DNA of 64,000 nt from Lachnospiraceae bacterium (GCA_030526405.1 JAUNCZ010000013.1:1-64000); one strand, 5' to 3'. Shown: positions 37,907 through 48,006, numbered from the stretch's first letter. Program-made: numbers and translations. Notes: generated by a model not told the origin, from the sequence alone.

Positions 37907-40114
37907 ATGAGGGGGTTTTTACTGCTGGGTTCCGATACCGGTCCCTTCTTGTTATGGTGGCTGGCATCTGTTCTGTTTGGAATAGGGTTTTATCCTGTGG
38001 GAACAGTGTTGTTTTCACGTTTTGACGACAAAGGCTGGCTTTTTTCCAAAGCCCTTGGCATAGGTGCGGGAGGGTATCTGGTATTTGTTCTTTGTCGTTT
38101 TCGATTACTGTCCTTCACCGGTGTCAGCTGCGTTGTGGTAACCCTGCTGTGCTTTTTGATCTGCTGGCTTCTGTCTTTCCGTTTTGCGGGGCAAAAGCTT
38201 CAAAAACTGCCGGATCTGAAGGTGCTTCTTGCAGGAGAACTGGTCTTTCTTCTGGTGTTTTTCTTCTGGACCTGGTGCTCCGGTTTCCGGCCGGAGGCCC
38301 TTGGTACAGAAAAACCCATGGATTATGGCTTTATGGCGGCCATGATGAGAAGTGAGGAACTGCCTGCCAGGGATATCTGGTACAGCCAGGGAGTGCTGAA
38401 TTATTATTACGGCGGTCAGTACTATGCTGTATATCTTACAAAACTCACCTGCACAAGGGTGAATGAGACCTATCATCTGATGCGGGCCCTTGTGGCAGCC
38501 TTCTGCTTTTCCCTGTCCTGGTCTATTGTCCGACAGGCTCTGAAGGACCGGGGGCTTTCTGGCTATGTATCCTCTGTGGGAGGACTTTTTGCAGGCGGTG
38601 CGGTATCTCTGGCGGGAAATGTTCATTATCTGCTGTATGGACTGTTTGGTTCCCTGTTTCAGCTGTCCGGCTGGCAGGAGTACTGGTTTCCCTCCTCCAC
38701 AAGATACATCGGACATAATCCTCTGACGGAGGACCAGTGTATCCATGAATTTCCTTCCTACTCCTTTGTACTGGGAGATCTTCATGCCCATGTGGTGAAT
38801 CTGTTTCTGGTGCTGTTATGCATCGGTCTGATGTACGCCTGGTTTCAGTTTTTTCTTGAAGAGGGAAGGGAACAGAAAATATCCTTTATGGACTCTGTGC
38901 CCTATGTGTGTACGGCAGGCATTCTGATCGGTATCTTTAAATGGACCAACTACTGGGATTTTATCATCTATTTTACGGTGTTTCTGTTTACTGCTATGTG
39001 CATCGCCTTCTGGAAAAGAGAGAAGGGCAAAAATAACTGGATCCGGCAGGTGTTGTGGCAGGTTTTGGCGGTGGCTGTTCTGCAATTTGTGGTGGCGTAT
39101 CCCTTTGCATCCCTGTTTGATTCCATGTTCAAGGGAGTGGGAATCTGCCGATACCACACAGCTTCTTACCAGCTGCTGATTCTGTGGGGCGTGCCCCTTG
39201 TCACCGCAATTCTTCTGGCGGTGACGGTGTTTACAGGGAGAAAGAGATCAGGACACAGGGATACAGCTGAAGTGAACCAGCAGCCGGAACACAGGAATGA
39301 TTTTGGAGGAAAAATGCTCCCGGAGCATAAGGGGGCTTCCACAGGCAAAACACAGCTACACTTCACAGATGTATTTTTCGTGATGCTGTCCATCTGTGGT
39401 CTTGGCCTTGTGCTGATTCCGGAGCTGGTGTATGTAAGAGATATCTATGAAGGGGGCTTTGCCCGGTCCAATACCATGTTCAAGCTCACCTACCAGGCTT
39501 TTGTGATGCTGGGGCTGATGATGTCCTACAGCTTTTTCAGGATTCTGGCCCTGAAGGAGAGAAAATGCCTTCAGGCAGTCACTGCCCTCTGCAGCGTCAT
39601 TATCTTCCTGACCATGGGCTATTGTGGCTATGCTGTCACCAGTTGGTTTGGAAATGTTCTGGACAGAAGTGGCTATCAGGGACTGGATGCGGCAGCATTT
39701 CTGGAGGAGGAATATCCGGAGGATGCCGCTGCGATCCGTTATCTGGAAAACACAGTCCAGGGGCAGCCGGTGGTGCTGGAGGCTCCGGGAGACAGCTACA
39801 GCCGTTACTGCAGAGTATCCTCCGTGACAGGACTTCCCACAGTGGAGGGCTGGTATGTGCATGAATGGCTGTGGAGAGACGATCCGGAGGACCTGAACGA
39901 AAAAAGGGAGGATATCCGGCAGATTTACACCGGAGTGAACCCTTCCGCTGTACAGCAGCTGCTGGAACAGTATGATGTTTCCTATGTGTTTATCGGCAGC
40001 TGTGAGAGAGAGGAGTACGGTGAAGCTCTGAATGAGGAGATGCTCTGCTCCCTGGGAAGGGTGTGCTTCGCAGATGAGGGAGCTATGGTCATTGAGATCA
40101 GCCGTCAGAAGTAA
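37907..40114 (+). CDS. YYY-domain (DUF2298) polytopic membrane protein
   Basis: A 735-aa membrane protein with many helices from the N-terminus to ~550 and an extracytoplasmic C-terminal domain. The motifs VLNYYYGGQYYAVYLTKL, EFPSYSFVLGDLHAHVVNLFLVL and FKWTNYWDF are typical of the Chlor_Arch_YYY family, thought to be a GT-C-like glycosyltransferase group with DLHAH as part of the active site. A hydrophilic insert lies near residues 445-485. Start 21 bases after the MoxR stop; the AAAAGGAG ribosome binding site lies in that gap. Confidence 0.8.
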   Translation: MRGFLLLGSDTGPFLLWWLASVLFGIGFYPVGTVLFSRFDDKGWLFSKALGIGAGGYLVFVLCRFRLLSFTGVSCVVVTLLCFLICWLLSFRFAGQKLQKLPDLKVLLAGELVFLLVFFFWTWCSGFRPEALGTEKPMDYGFMAAMMRSEELPARDIWYSQGVLNYYYGGQYYAVYLTKLTCTRVNETYHLMRALVAAFCFSLSWSIVRQALKDRGLSGYVSSVGGLFAGGAVSLAGNVHYLLYGLFGSLFQLSGWQEYWFPSSTRYIGHNPLTEDQCIHEFPSYSFVLGDLHAHVVNLFLVLLCIGLMYAWFQFFLEEGREQKISFMDSVPYVCTAGILIGIFKWTNYWDFIIYFTVFLFTAMCIAFWKREKGKNNWIRQVLWQVLAVAVLQFVVAYPFASLFDSMFKGVGICRYHTASYQLLILWGVPLVTAILLAVTVFTGRKRSGHRDTAEVNQQPEHRNDFGGKMLPEHKGASTGKTQLHFTDVFFVMLSICGLGLVLIPELVYVRDIYEGGFARSNTMFKLTYQAFVMLGLMMSYSFFRILALKERKCLQAVTALCSVIIFLTMGYCGYAVTSWFGNVLDRSGYQGLDAAAFLEEEYPEDAAAIRYLENTVQGQPVVLEAPGDSYSRYCRVSSVTGLPTVEGWYVHEWLWRDDPEDLNEKREDIRQIYTGVNPSAVQQLLEQYDVSYVFIGSCEREEYGEALNEEMLCSLGRVCFADEGAMVIEISRQK

Positions 40115-40259
40115 GGTCAGCAAAGCCGACAGGGATCTTTCCAGAGTTTCGCCCAGGAATGCCCGGGTGTACTGACAGAGTATGAGCATAGTCAAGAGGG
40201 AGAAATGTTTTGCCCAGGTACCCAGGGCACACCTGAAATAAGTTTTAGAGGAGAAAATA

Positions 40260-41582
40260 ATGGATCTTTTTCAATATATGAATGAAAAAAACAAAGAAAC
40301 GGAATCGCCTCTGGCATCCCGGATGCGCCCCACCACACTGGATGAGGTGGTGGGACAGAAGCATATCATCGGGAAGGACAAGCTGCTGTACAGAGCGATT
40401 AAGGCAGACAAGCTCAGTTCTGTTGTGTTCTACGGACCACCGGGAACAGGAAAGACCACTCTGGCCAAGGTGATCGCCAGCACCACCAGCGGGGAATTTC
40501 GTCAGCTGAATGCCACCACCGCAGGAAAAAAGGATATGGAAGAGGTGGTGAAGGAGGCCCAGAACCTTCGGGGCATGTACCAGAAAAAAACCATCCTCTT
40601 TGTGGATGAGATTCATCGCTTTAACAAGGGCCAGCAGGATTATCTCCTTCCCTTTGTGGAGGACGGCACCCTGATCCTGATCGGCGCCACCACAGAGAAC
40701 CCTTATTTTGAGGTGAACGGAGCTCTTCTTTCCCGCTCTGTGGTGTTTGAACTGAAACCACTGGAGAAGGAGGACATCAAAGAGCTGCTGAGCCGTGCGG
40801 TGACAGATCCGGTAAAAGGTCTGGGCAGCTATGGCGCTGTTCTGGAGGAGGATGCCAGGGATTTTCTGGCGGATATGGCAGGGGGAGATGCCAGGGCGGC
40901 ACTGAATGCCATCGAGCTGGGAATCCTCACAACAGCTCCTTCAGCGGATGGACGGATTCACATTACCCTGGAGGCGGCTTCCGAGTGTATTCAGAAGCGT
41001 CTGGTGCGGTATGACAAAACAGGGGATCAGCACTACGATACCATCTCTGCCTTTATCAAGAGCATGCGGGGCTCAGATCCCGATGCCGCTGTGTATTATC
41101 TGGCAAAAATGCTCTCTGCCGGGGAGGATATCAAATTTATTGCCAGAAGGATCATGATCTGCGCTTCCGAGGATGTGGGAAATGCAGATCCAATGGCCCT
41201 GATGCTGGCCACCAGCGCCTCTCTGGCGGTGGAGCGGGTTGGTATGCCGGAGGCCCAGATCATCCTCAGCCAGGCGGTGACCTATGTGGCCAGTGCCCCC
41301 AAGAGCAATGCTGCCTGCAACGCCATCTTTGCAGCCAATGAATCTGTGAAACGGGTGAGAACCTCTGTGCCAGTGCATCTTCAGGATGCCCACTACGGCG
41401 GTCATGAAAAACTGGGTCATGGAATCGGCTACAAGTATGCCCACGATTACCCAAATCATTATGTGGAGCAGCAGTATCTCCCTTCTGAGATCCAGGGAGA
41501 GCAGTTTTATATCCCCACAGAGATGGGAAAAGAGGCAGAAATACGGGAGCATTTTAGAAAAATAGGAAAAAAAGGGTATTAA
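40260..41582 (+). CDS. rarA: Replication-associated recombination protein RarA
   Basis: A 440-aa AAA+ ATPase of the RarA/MgsA family, related to clamp loaders, acting at stalled forks. Walker A FYGPPGTGKTTLAKVIA near residue 60, Walker B ILFVDEIHRFNKGQQD, sensor IGATTENPYFEVN, and the C-terminal tetramerisation part (QDAHYGGHEKLGHGIGYKYAHDYPNHYVEQQYLP). Length is normal. Transcribed alone after a 145-base spacer. Confidence 0.95.
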   Translation: MDLFQYMNEKNKETESPLASRMRPTTLDEVVGQKHIIGKDKLLYRAIKADKLSSVVFYGPPGTGKTTLAKVIASTTSGEFRQLNATTAGKKDMEEVVKEAQNLRGMYQKKTILFVDEIHRFNKGQQDYLLPFVEDGTLILIGATTENPYFEVNGALLSRSVVFELKPLEKEDIKELLSRAVTDPVKGLGSYGAVLEEDARDFLADMAGGDARAALNAIELGILTTAPSADGRIHITLEAASECIQKRLVRYDKTGDQHYDTISAFIKSMRGSDPDAAVYYLAKMLSAGEDIKFIARRIMICASEDVGNADPMALMLATSASLAVERVGMPEAQIILSQAVTYVASAPKSNAACNAIFAANESVKRVRTSVPVHLQDAHYGGHEKLGHGIGYKYAHDYPNHYVEQQYLPSEIQGEQFYIPTEMGKEAEIREHFRKIGKKGY

Positions 41583-41599
41583 CCCCCTCTGTACATGTG

Positions 41600-41637
41600 T
41601 CATGAGCAAGTAGCGAAGCGGATTGCGAATGTCCGCT
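41600..41637. repeat. Dispersed REP-like repeat, copy 1
   Basis: A 38-base unit beginning TCATGAGCAAGTAGCG and ending in the hairpin GCGGA-N9-TCCGC. It is nearly identical to 45831-45868 and partly matched at 13722-13740. All copies are intergenic. Confidence 0.8.
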
Positions 41638-41804
41638 ATACACACTATATGACAAGACAGTTGTAATGCAGCAGAAAATCAAATGTTTTTACATAGGTTA
41701 TTGCATAGTTGTCATCTTTCTGATACGATAGACAGGTCACAGGCCTGTTGCAGGTTGGAACTGCAGCAGGCTTCGGCAGACTATCCAGATAAAGGAGAAC
41801 AACT

Positions 41805-42896
41805 ATGAGTAATGTAAATGAGACAGCCGCAGCTGAGAAGGGCTTCGGCGCATTCCTTAAGCGTAAAAACATCATTATCTCGGGCAAGAGATATGGAATT
41901 GACGCTCTTGGGGCAATGGCACAGGGATTGTTTGCGTCCCTTCTGATCGGAACCATCATCTCAACTCTGGGAACCCAGCTGGGAATCGAGATTCTTGTAA
42001 ACATCGGCAATTATGCCAAGGGAGTAACAGGACCGGCAATGGCGGTGGCCATCGGCTACGCACTGCAGTGTCCGCCACTGGTGCTTTTCTCACTGATTGC
42101 TGTGGGTAGTGCAGCCAATGAGCTGGGCGGAGCAGGAGGCCCCCTTGCAGTGCTGGTGGTGGCCATTGTGGCTGCTGAGTGTGGAAAGCTTGTTTCCAAG
42201 GAAACAAAGCTGGATATTCTGGTAACCCCTATTGTAACCATCTGCGTAGGCGTACTTCTCTCCATGGGCTGTGCACCGGCCATCGGAACAGCTGCCAGTG
42301 CAGTGGGAAAAGCCATCATGTGGGCTACAGAGCTGCAGCCACTGCTGATGGGAATTCTTGTATCCGTTCTTGTGGGAGTGGCTCTTACACTGCCCATCAG
42401 CTCCGCTGCGATCTGTGCAGCCCTGGGACTTACCGGTCTTGCAGGAGGAGCTGCAGTGGCAGGTTGCTGTGCTCAGATGGTGGGTTTTGCAGTAATGAGC
42501 TTCCGTGAGAATAAATGGGGCGGCCTGGTGGCTCAGGGAATCGGAACCTCCATGCTGCAGATCGGAAACATCGTAAAGAATCCAAAGATCTGGCTGCCAC
42601 CTACACTGGCGTCCGCTATTACAGGACCTCTGGCCACCTGCGTATTCAAAATGCAGATGAATGGAGCAGCAGTTGCTTCAGGAATGGGAACCTGTGGTCT
42701 GGTGGGACAGATCGGTGTGTATACAGGCTGGATCGCAGATGTGGAGGCAGGAACAAAGGCCGCCATCACAGCCATGGACTGGATCGGACTGGTGCTGATC
42801 TGCTTCGTGCTTCCTGCCATTCTTACACAGCTCTTTGCAATCCCGATGAGAAAGAAAGGCTGGATCGGGGAGAATGACCTGAAGCTGAACCTGTAA
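41805..42896 (+). CDS. PTS EIIC-like membrane protein (PTS_EIIC_2 type)
   Basis: A 363-aa very hydrophobic protein with about ten helices rich in Gly and Ala. It starts with a short polar region (KNIIISGKRYGIDALGAMAQGLFASLLIGTI) and contains TLPISSAAICAALGLTGLAGGAAVAGCC and ENKWGGLVAQGIGTSMLQIGNIVKNPKIWLPP, a pattern of stand-alone PTS subunit IIC proteins in Firmicutes. No EIIA or EIIB domain is nearby, so a PTS-type sugar transport role is unproven. Confidence 0.75.
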   Translation: MSNVNETAAAEKGFGAFLKRKNIIISGKRYGIDALGAMAQGLFASLLIGTIISTLGTQLGIEILVNIGNYAKGVTGPAMAVAIGYALQCPPLVLFSLIAVGSAANELGGAGGPLAVLVVAIVAAECGKLVSKETKLDILVTPIVTICVGVLLSMGCAPAIGTAASAVGKAIMWATELQPLLMGILVSVLVGVALTLPISSAAICAALGLTGLAGGAAVAGCCAQMVGFAVMSFRENKWGGLVAQGIGTSMLQIGNIVKNPKIWLPPTLASAITGPLATCVFKMQMNGAAVASGMGTCGLVGQIGVYTGWIADVEAGTKAAITAMDWIGLVLICFVLPAILTQLFAIPMRKKGWIGENDLKLNL

Positions 42897-43220
42897 CAGA
42901 AAAACAACAAAAGAATAACAGAAGGAGCGTCTGCAGAAGCGGAGTCCTTCCCGGATTGAGAGGTATCTATTGCGTGGAAACAATGGATACCTTTCATCGT
43001 TTCTATCAGGGGTGATCAGAGGTAAGCCTTACAATTCACTTCCTTACCTGGATCTGTGAGTTGTAACAGAAATGTAACAATATTCCATCGGTTTTGTAAT
43101 GAATGCTCTTTACTATAGTAGTGTTAAGTCAACATGATTCTGACTGAGAAGAACATGGATCTGACTATGTTTACAGAAAAAATGGGGATTAGTTTAATGA
43201 GGGGGAGGATGGATCATCCA

Positions 43221-44591
43221 ATGAAAAAGAAGGGGTCTGGAAAGCTGAAAAAGGTACTGCTGGCAGATGCCCTGCTGGCGGTGGTGCTGGTTGTGGCTCT
43301 GTTGTTCAGCGGGATGCAGGCAAAGGAAAAAGCAACAGAACAGAAGAAACAGGCAGAAGCGGAGGCAGTTGCTCTGAAAGAGGCCCAGGAGAAGGCGAAA
43401 AAGGAAGCTGGTGAAAAGGCTATAAAGGAAGCTGAGGAGGCGGCCATTGCTGCGGAACAGAAGGAAGCTGAGCGAAGAGCAGCAGAACAGGCAGAAGCCC
43501 AGCGCAAAGCCCAGGAACAGGCAGAGGCTGAGAGACTGGCGGCAGAACAGGCAGAGGCAGAGCGAGCAGCTGCAGAGGTGACCGTTCGCCTTACCATGGG
43601 TGGAGATGTGCTGTTAAGCTCCACCATTGATACAGTATGTGCAACGGATTACGGATACGATTTCAGCAGCCTGTTTGCAAATGTGGCTCCCTATCTGGAA
43701 GACTATGATCTGAAGATCATCAATGAGGAAACAGCATGCGGAGGTCCTGAATTCGGTATTTCCGGTTATCCCTCCTTCAATGCACCACACGAGGCTCAGG
43801 ATGCCATGGCTTATGCAGGTTTCAACTGCATCTGTATGGCCTCTAACCATATGCTGGACATGGGTACCGGACCTCTGAACAGTACCCTGGACTACTGGAG
43901 AAATGCCTATCCATGGATGCCAACCATCGGTGCCTACGATTCTCAGGAGGCCTCCGATACCATCTATTATTATGAAAAAGAAGGATTCAGGATTGCAATC
44001 CTGAATTATACCTACGGCTCCAATGCGGGAAGCGGTGCCTACTATGATGCGCCCTATGCTGTCAACATGCTCTACGAGGATGAGGTAAGACAGGATATCC
44101 GCATTGCAAAGGAAAACTCGGATTATGTGATTGTATGTCCCCACTGGGGAACCGAGTATACCCACCAGTATGACGAGTCCCAGGCCATGTGGGCACAGAT
44201 TTTTCTGCAGGAGGGTGTGGATCTGGTGCTGGGTACCCATCCCCACGTTCTGCAGCCCCTTGAGCAGCTGACCCGTGAGGATGGACATCAGATGATCGTA
44301 TATTATTCTCTCGGCAACTTTGTATCCAATCAGGACTATGCCTACACTCTTGTGGGTGGTCTGGCAGATGTAACTCTGAGAAAAACAGCAGATGGCGTGG
44401 TGGTGGACGATTATGGGATTATTCCCATTGCAACCCACAGATCCTGGTATTATTCAGCCTATCTTCTGAAGGATTACAGCAATGATCTGGCCTATGCCAG
44501 CAATCCGGTGCTGGATGGACCATCCTTTACCTGGGAATATGCATCCGATCTGGTAAACTCTCTTTATGGAGATCGCTTAAGAAATTTCTGA
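43221..44591 (+). CDS. CapA family metallophosphoesterase-like protein
   Basis: About 456 aa: a basic start and membrane anchor (VLLADALLAVVLVVALLFSG), then a ~100-residue Ala/Glu/Lys/Gln coiled coil with AEQAEAQRKAQEQAEAERLA-type repeats, then a CapA/PgsA-type domain (LTMGGDVLLSSTID, INEETACGG, ASNHMLDMG, CPHWGTEYTHQ, VDLVLGTHPHVLQPLE, YYSLGNFVSNQ). CapA-like proteins take part in poly-gamma-glutamate or capsule metabolism. ATG 43221 is chosen as GGGGGAGG ends 12 bases before it; ATG at 43134, 43155, 43197 or 43209 are alternatives. Confidence 0.82.
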   Translation: MKKKGSGKLKKVLLADALLAVVLVVALLFSGMQAKEKATEQKKQAEAEAVALKEAQEKAKKEAGEKAIKEAEEAAIAAEQKEAERRAAEQAEAQRKAQEQAEAERLAAEQAEAERAAAEVTVRLTMGGDVLLSSTIDTVCATDYGYDFSSLFANVAPYLEDYDLKIINEETACGGPEFGISGYPSFNAPHEAQDAMAYAGFNCICMASNHMLDMGTGPLNSTLDYWRNAYPWMPTIGAYDSQEASDTIYYYEKEGFRIAILNYTYGSNAGSGAYYDAPYAVNMLYEDEVRQDIRIAKENSDYVIVCPHWGTEYTHQYDESQAMWAQIFLQEGVDLVLGTHPHVLQPLEQLTREDGHQMIVYYSLGNFVSNQDYAYTLVGGLADVTLRKTADGVVVDDYGIIPIATHRSWYYSAYLLKDYSNDLAYASNPVLDGPSFTWEYASDLVNSLYGDRLRNF

Positions 44592-44772
44592 AACGCGGGC
44601 TTCGACTTGTTGTTCCTGTAAATAAGAATAACCCTATTGAATTTTTCAGACAACAGGGCTATACTGTGAATATGAATTGTCCTTGTGTTATCCGGTTTCG
44701 GTGGCACAGGGGCTTTTCTTTTTTCGGTGAAGAAGAACTCCGTCCTGGTCTCACCTGCGTTGAACCTGAATT

Positions 44773-45687
44773 TCAGAGCCAGGCAGTCAGCAGCATGCTC
44801 CAGATACAGATGGTGGGCAGTGAGAGGACGGTGGATACGATCACCATCTTTGCACCGAATTCCGGCTCAAGATTGTATCGCGCCGCCAGAATACTGGTGG
44901 TGGCACCTGCAGGCATGGCAGACAGCAGTACGCAGACGCCAAGCACCTCCCGGCTCACAGGAAGGACCAGACACACCAGAAGGATCAGGATGGGCAGCAG
45001 CACCAGACGATGGAGGGTATACCACAGCACATCCCTGTCAATAAAATCCATAAAGGTCATGTTTGAGAGAACCATACCGATCACCATCATGGAAAGGGCT
45101 GTATTACAGCTGCCAAGGCTGGTGATGACGGAGGTGATGGGAGCAGGAAAACGGAAACCGGTCACCATCAGGATTACACCCAGTACACAGGCAATGATAC
45201 AGGGATGGGTGCACACCTTTTTCAGTGTAGCCCTTCTGTCCGTGGTACCGGAAAATGATGCCAGACCCTCAGACCACATCATGATCCTCATGGGGATCAG
45301 AAACACGGAGGCCAGAACAAGACCATAGCTGCCGAACACACCCTCAGCCACGGGATTTCCAAGAATACCTGCATTGGAGCAGATGGTGCCATACTGAAGG
45401 CAGGCCTTTTTCCCTGCAGGCTGCCGGCGGAACAGTAGTTTTCCGTAGATCACAAAAATCACCTGCACAAGAATGGACATGAGAAAGATGCCGGTCATAT
45501 CCCGGGTCATGGCCCCCTCCGGCCGCACCATGAAGGATTTTACAATATTGCAGGGGAGCACCACATAGATTACAAGGGTGTTCAGACAGCTCTGCCCCTG
45601 CTCATTTACAAGATTGATTTTTTTGAGCATATATCCAACTGCCACAAGAAGAAAAAGTGTCAGCTGGAGATTCATTAACTGAAGCAT
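44773..45687 (-). CDS. AEC family transporter (auxin efflux carrier type)
   Basis: A polytopic membrane protein of about 304 aa with two repeats of five helices. Typical features: the N-terminal LMNLQLTLFLLVAVGYMLKKINLV, the broken helix CSNAGILGNPVAEGVFG, and the second-half ALSMMVIGMVLSNM and LSAMPAGATTSILAARYN. AEC carriers export or import small organic acids; the substrate is unknown. The second ATG (45687) is chosen for its 7-base spacing from AAAGGAA. Confidence 0.88.
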   Translation of the reverse strand: MLQLMNLQLTLFLLVAVGYMLKKINLVNEQGQSCLNTLVIYVVLPCNIVKSFMVRPEGAMTRDMTGIFLMSILVQVIFVIYGKLLFRRQPAGKKACLQYGTICSNAGILGNPVAEGVFGSYGLVLASVFLIPMRIMMWSEGLASFSGTTDRRATLKKVCTHPCIIACVLGVILMVTGFRFPAPITSVITSLGSCNTALSMMVIGMVLSNMTFMDFIDRDVLWYTLHRLVLLPILILLVCLVLPVSREVLGVCVLLSAMPAGATTSILAARYNLEPEFGAKMVIVSTVLSLPTICIWSMLLTAWL

Positions 45688-45830
45688 AACCATTCCTTTC
45701 GTTTCATAATAGTTTTATATTTCCACAGATAATAAGTGTATCACTATTCTAAAAAACGTGCTATACTGATTCGGTTATGTAAATAAAGTACACAGATTTC
45801 TGCTGATGAGCTGCCAAAGGCAGCAATGGT

Positions 45831-45868
45831 TCATGAGCAAGTAGCGGAGCGGATTGCGAATGTCCGCT
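45831..45868. repeat. Dispersed REP-like repeat, copy 2
   Basis: Near-identical to 41600-41637, in the same orientation, and again intergenic. It overlaps the first codons of the longest possible frame of the next gene, another reason to prefer that gene's start at 45931. Confidence 0.8.
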
Positions 45869-45930
45869 TTACTACAGACACACTGGCAGGGAATCGGGAA
45901 AAAGAAATATGCAAAGGGAGGAAACAACGA

Positions 45931-46347
45931 ATGCAGACAAGAGTTGAGAAATGTACAGAGAAACACCAGGCTGGATACAACTGCGCACAGGCAGTGGCAT
46001 GTGCCTATGCGGATCTTGTGGGACTGGATGAGGCAGTTATGTTTAAGCTGACAGAGGGCTTAGGTCTCGGTCAGGGTGCCATGCTGGGAACCTGCGGAGC
46101 AGTGGCAGGAGCATGTGTGCTGGCCGGAATGAAGAACAGCTGCGGTGACCTTCAGAATCCAAACAGCAAGGGAGCAACCTATAAACTGGTGAAGGAGATC
46201 ACAGAGACATTCAAAGCACAGAACGGATCTGTAATCTGCAAGGATCTGAAGGGTGTGGAGACAGGAAAAGTGCTTCGTAGCTGTCCGGATTGCATCACAG
46301 ATGCAGCTGCACTGGTTGAGAAGGTGCTTTTCTCAGAGGAGAACTGA
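45931..46347 (+). CDS. C_GCAxxG_C_C family protein
   Basis: A 138-aa cysteine-rich protein. The family pattern is GYNCAQAVACAYADLVG, then GTCGAVAGACVLAG, then NSCGDLQNP and SCPDCITDAA. Such proteins are probable redox or metal-binding membrane-associated proteins of unknown role. Start at 45931 after GGGAGGAAACAACGA. Confidence 0.85.
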   Translation: MQTRVEKCTEKHQAGYNCAQAVACAYADLVGLDEAVMFKLTEGLGLGQGAMLGTCGAVAGACVLAGMKNSCGDLQNPNSKGATYKLVKEITETFKAQNGSVICKDLKGVETGKVLRSCPDCITDAAALVEKVLFSEEN

Positions 46348-46416
46348 TTTTCCATTCTCATGATAATAGCATAATCCCTATGCAGAACAATCTTGGAAAA
46401 AGGAGAATGATACAAT

Positions 46417-47301
46417 ATGCTGCTTAGAACACTGGCAGGACCACTGATCGGTTCGGTGATTGGTTATTGCACAAATTTTATTGCGGTGAAGATGCTGTTT
46501 TACCCAAGAAAGGAGATCCGTCTTTTCGGACACCGTCTTCCCTTTACACCGGGAGCGATTCCAAAGGGAAAGGATCGTCTTGGAAGAGCCATCGGTAAGG
46601 CGGTGGGCGAGACTTTGCTCACCAGGGAGGATCTTGAGAAAAAACTGCTGGCACCGGAGGTGAGCAGCAGTATTGCAGAGGCGCTGGCAGAGGGACTGTC
46701 CTGTCCGATTAAGAGTACAGTAAAACAGACTGTGGGTCTGACAGAGTACGACTACATCTCAGGAAGAGAGAAAATCTGCAGCCTTCTCACGGATCAGGTG
46801 ACAGATGCCCTTTCCAGGGTGGATCTGTCCACCATTATTGTGGAGAAGGGAATCCAGATGATCCACGAGAATCTTACCAACCCAATGCTGCTCATGTTCG
46901 TAACAGATGATCTGCTGCACTCCATTCTGGATCCAATGGGACCAAAGGTGCAGGAGATGATTGCAGTAGAGGGACCGGCCATGATCAGACCGGTGGTGGA
47001 GGAGAAGCTGAAGGAGCTGGAGAACCAGTCCCCTTCCCAACTGCTGGAAATGATGGATATCCAGGAGAGTGCTGTCCGCTGTGTGCTTTCCTCCATGATC
47101 CAGAACATGCTGAAGAGCAGTCTCTCCAGGGTGCTGGATACACTGGATATTCAGAAAACAGTGGAGGAGAAGGTGGATCAGATGTCCATTGAAGATCTTG
47201 AGGATCTGGTGATGACAATTATGAAAAAAGAACTGAACACCATTGTAAATCTGGGAGCTCTCATCGGACTGATTCTGGGACTTGTGAATCTTTTGCTCTG
47301 A
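46417..47301 (+). CDS. DUF445 (YheB-like) membrane protein
   Basis: A 294-aa protein with N- and C-terminal membrane helices (LLRTLAGPLIGSVIGYCTNFIAVKMLFYP and VNLGALIGLILGLVNLLL) flanking a helical cytoplasmic region. The N-terminal block with RLFGHRLPFTPGAIPKGKDRLGRAIGKAVGETLLT is the DUF445 signature. Function unknown. Confidence 0.88.
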   Translation: MLLRTLAGPLIGSVIGYCTNFIAVKMLFYPRKEIRLFGHRLPFTPGAIPKGKDRLGRAIGKAVGETLLTREDLEKKLLAPEVSSSIAEALAEGLSCPIKSTVKQTVGLTEYDYISGREKICSLLTDQVTDALSRVDLSTIIVEKGIQMIHENLTNPMLLMFVTDDLLHSILDPMGPKVQEMIAVEGPAMIRPVVEEKLKELENQSPSQLLEMMDIQESAVRCVLSSMIQNMLKSSLSRVLDTLDIQKTVEEKVDQMSIEDLEDLVMTIMKKELNTIVNLGALIGLILGLVNLLL

Positions 47302-47348
47302 TGATAAACCTGGCAATAAAGGGATGGAGCAGGTAATGAACCTGCACA

Positions 47349-47418
47349 AAAAGGACCTGAGGTTCTCTGTTCAGCGCCTGTCAGACAGGCAGCTGTTCAG
47401 AGGACTCCGGGTCCTTTC
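47349..47418 (+). terminator. Terminator after the DUF445 gene
   Basis: AAAGGACC and GGTCCTTT at the two ends of a long hairpin, with an inner stem GCCTGTC/GACAGGC, followed by CTTTG. Confidence 0.6.
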
Positions 47419-47490
47419 TTTGATAGCATCAGGTATTTTCTGTTTTGCAGAGCTGGAATCATCTTCGAGGAGAAGGGCTGTTCTTCTCTT

Positions 47491-48006
47491 CTACATCAGC
47501 AATCCAATCAGGGCTGCATAGGCCTCCTGACTCTTTCTCTTCCAGTTTTCACATACCTCCTGGGCTCCCCGCTCTGTGGGCACATGGAGTGTCAGATCAA
47601 TGAGAGCAGTGCCATTTTCTCTGACGATGCAGTGAACGGCATAATTATCGTCATCCACCTTGTAATAATCCGCAATGGTGGAGGATTCTGTGCGCAGACG
47701 GTAGGCATTCTTCTCCAGATAGTTCTGGGCCTCAGTTTTGATCTCAGGAGAGATATCCTTCCGGAAGAAATGCAGTGTCTGGGCACCGTTTTCTGTCATT
47801 TTATAGTAGGTGGTATTCATGGTATTCTCTGCAGAGATCAGATTGGACTCCTTCATCTCATTGAGAACCTCCTGCAGGTGGAAATAGGAGGTATACTCCT
47901 GTTCCAGGAAAAACTCAGAGATCTGTGCATTGGAAAGGGGAAAATTCACCTTTTCCAGCATGTACAGAATCACCAGTTTATATAAAGCATAGCTGGATTC
48001 GATCAT
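47491..48006 (-). CDS. DUF4364 winged-helix protein
   Basis: A 171-aa protein typical of Lachnospiraceae and other Clostridia. The N-terminal ~80 residues look like a winged helix (ALYKLVILYMLEKVNFPLSNAQISEFFLEQEYTSYFHLQEVLNEM). The C-terminal half has beta strands (YYKVDDDNYAVHCIVRENGTALIDLTLHVP). A transcription-related role is likely but unproven. Start at 48006 after AAAGGAGC. Confidence 0.82.
   Translation of the reverse strand: MIESSYALYKLVILYMLEKVNFPLSNAQISEFFLEQEYTSYFHLQEVLNEMKESNLISAENTMNTTYYKMTENGAQTLHFFRKDISPEIKTEAQNYLEKNAYRLRTESSTIADYYKVDDDNYAVHCIVRENGTALIDLTLHVPTERGAQEVCENWKRKSQEAYAALIGLLM

Noticed and set aside
43421-43579. Insertion or repeat element in the CapA-like gene
   Set aside because: The repeats are in frame and encode a regular coiled coil, so they are part of the protein.
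44666-45328. 220-aa plus-strand ORF opposite the AEC transporter gene
   Set aside because: Its product has no motif; the minus-strand frame encodes a clear polytopic membrane family.
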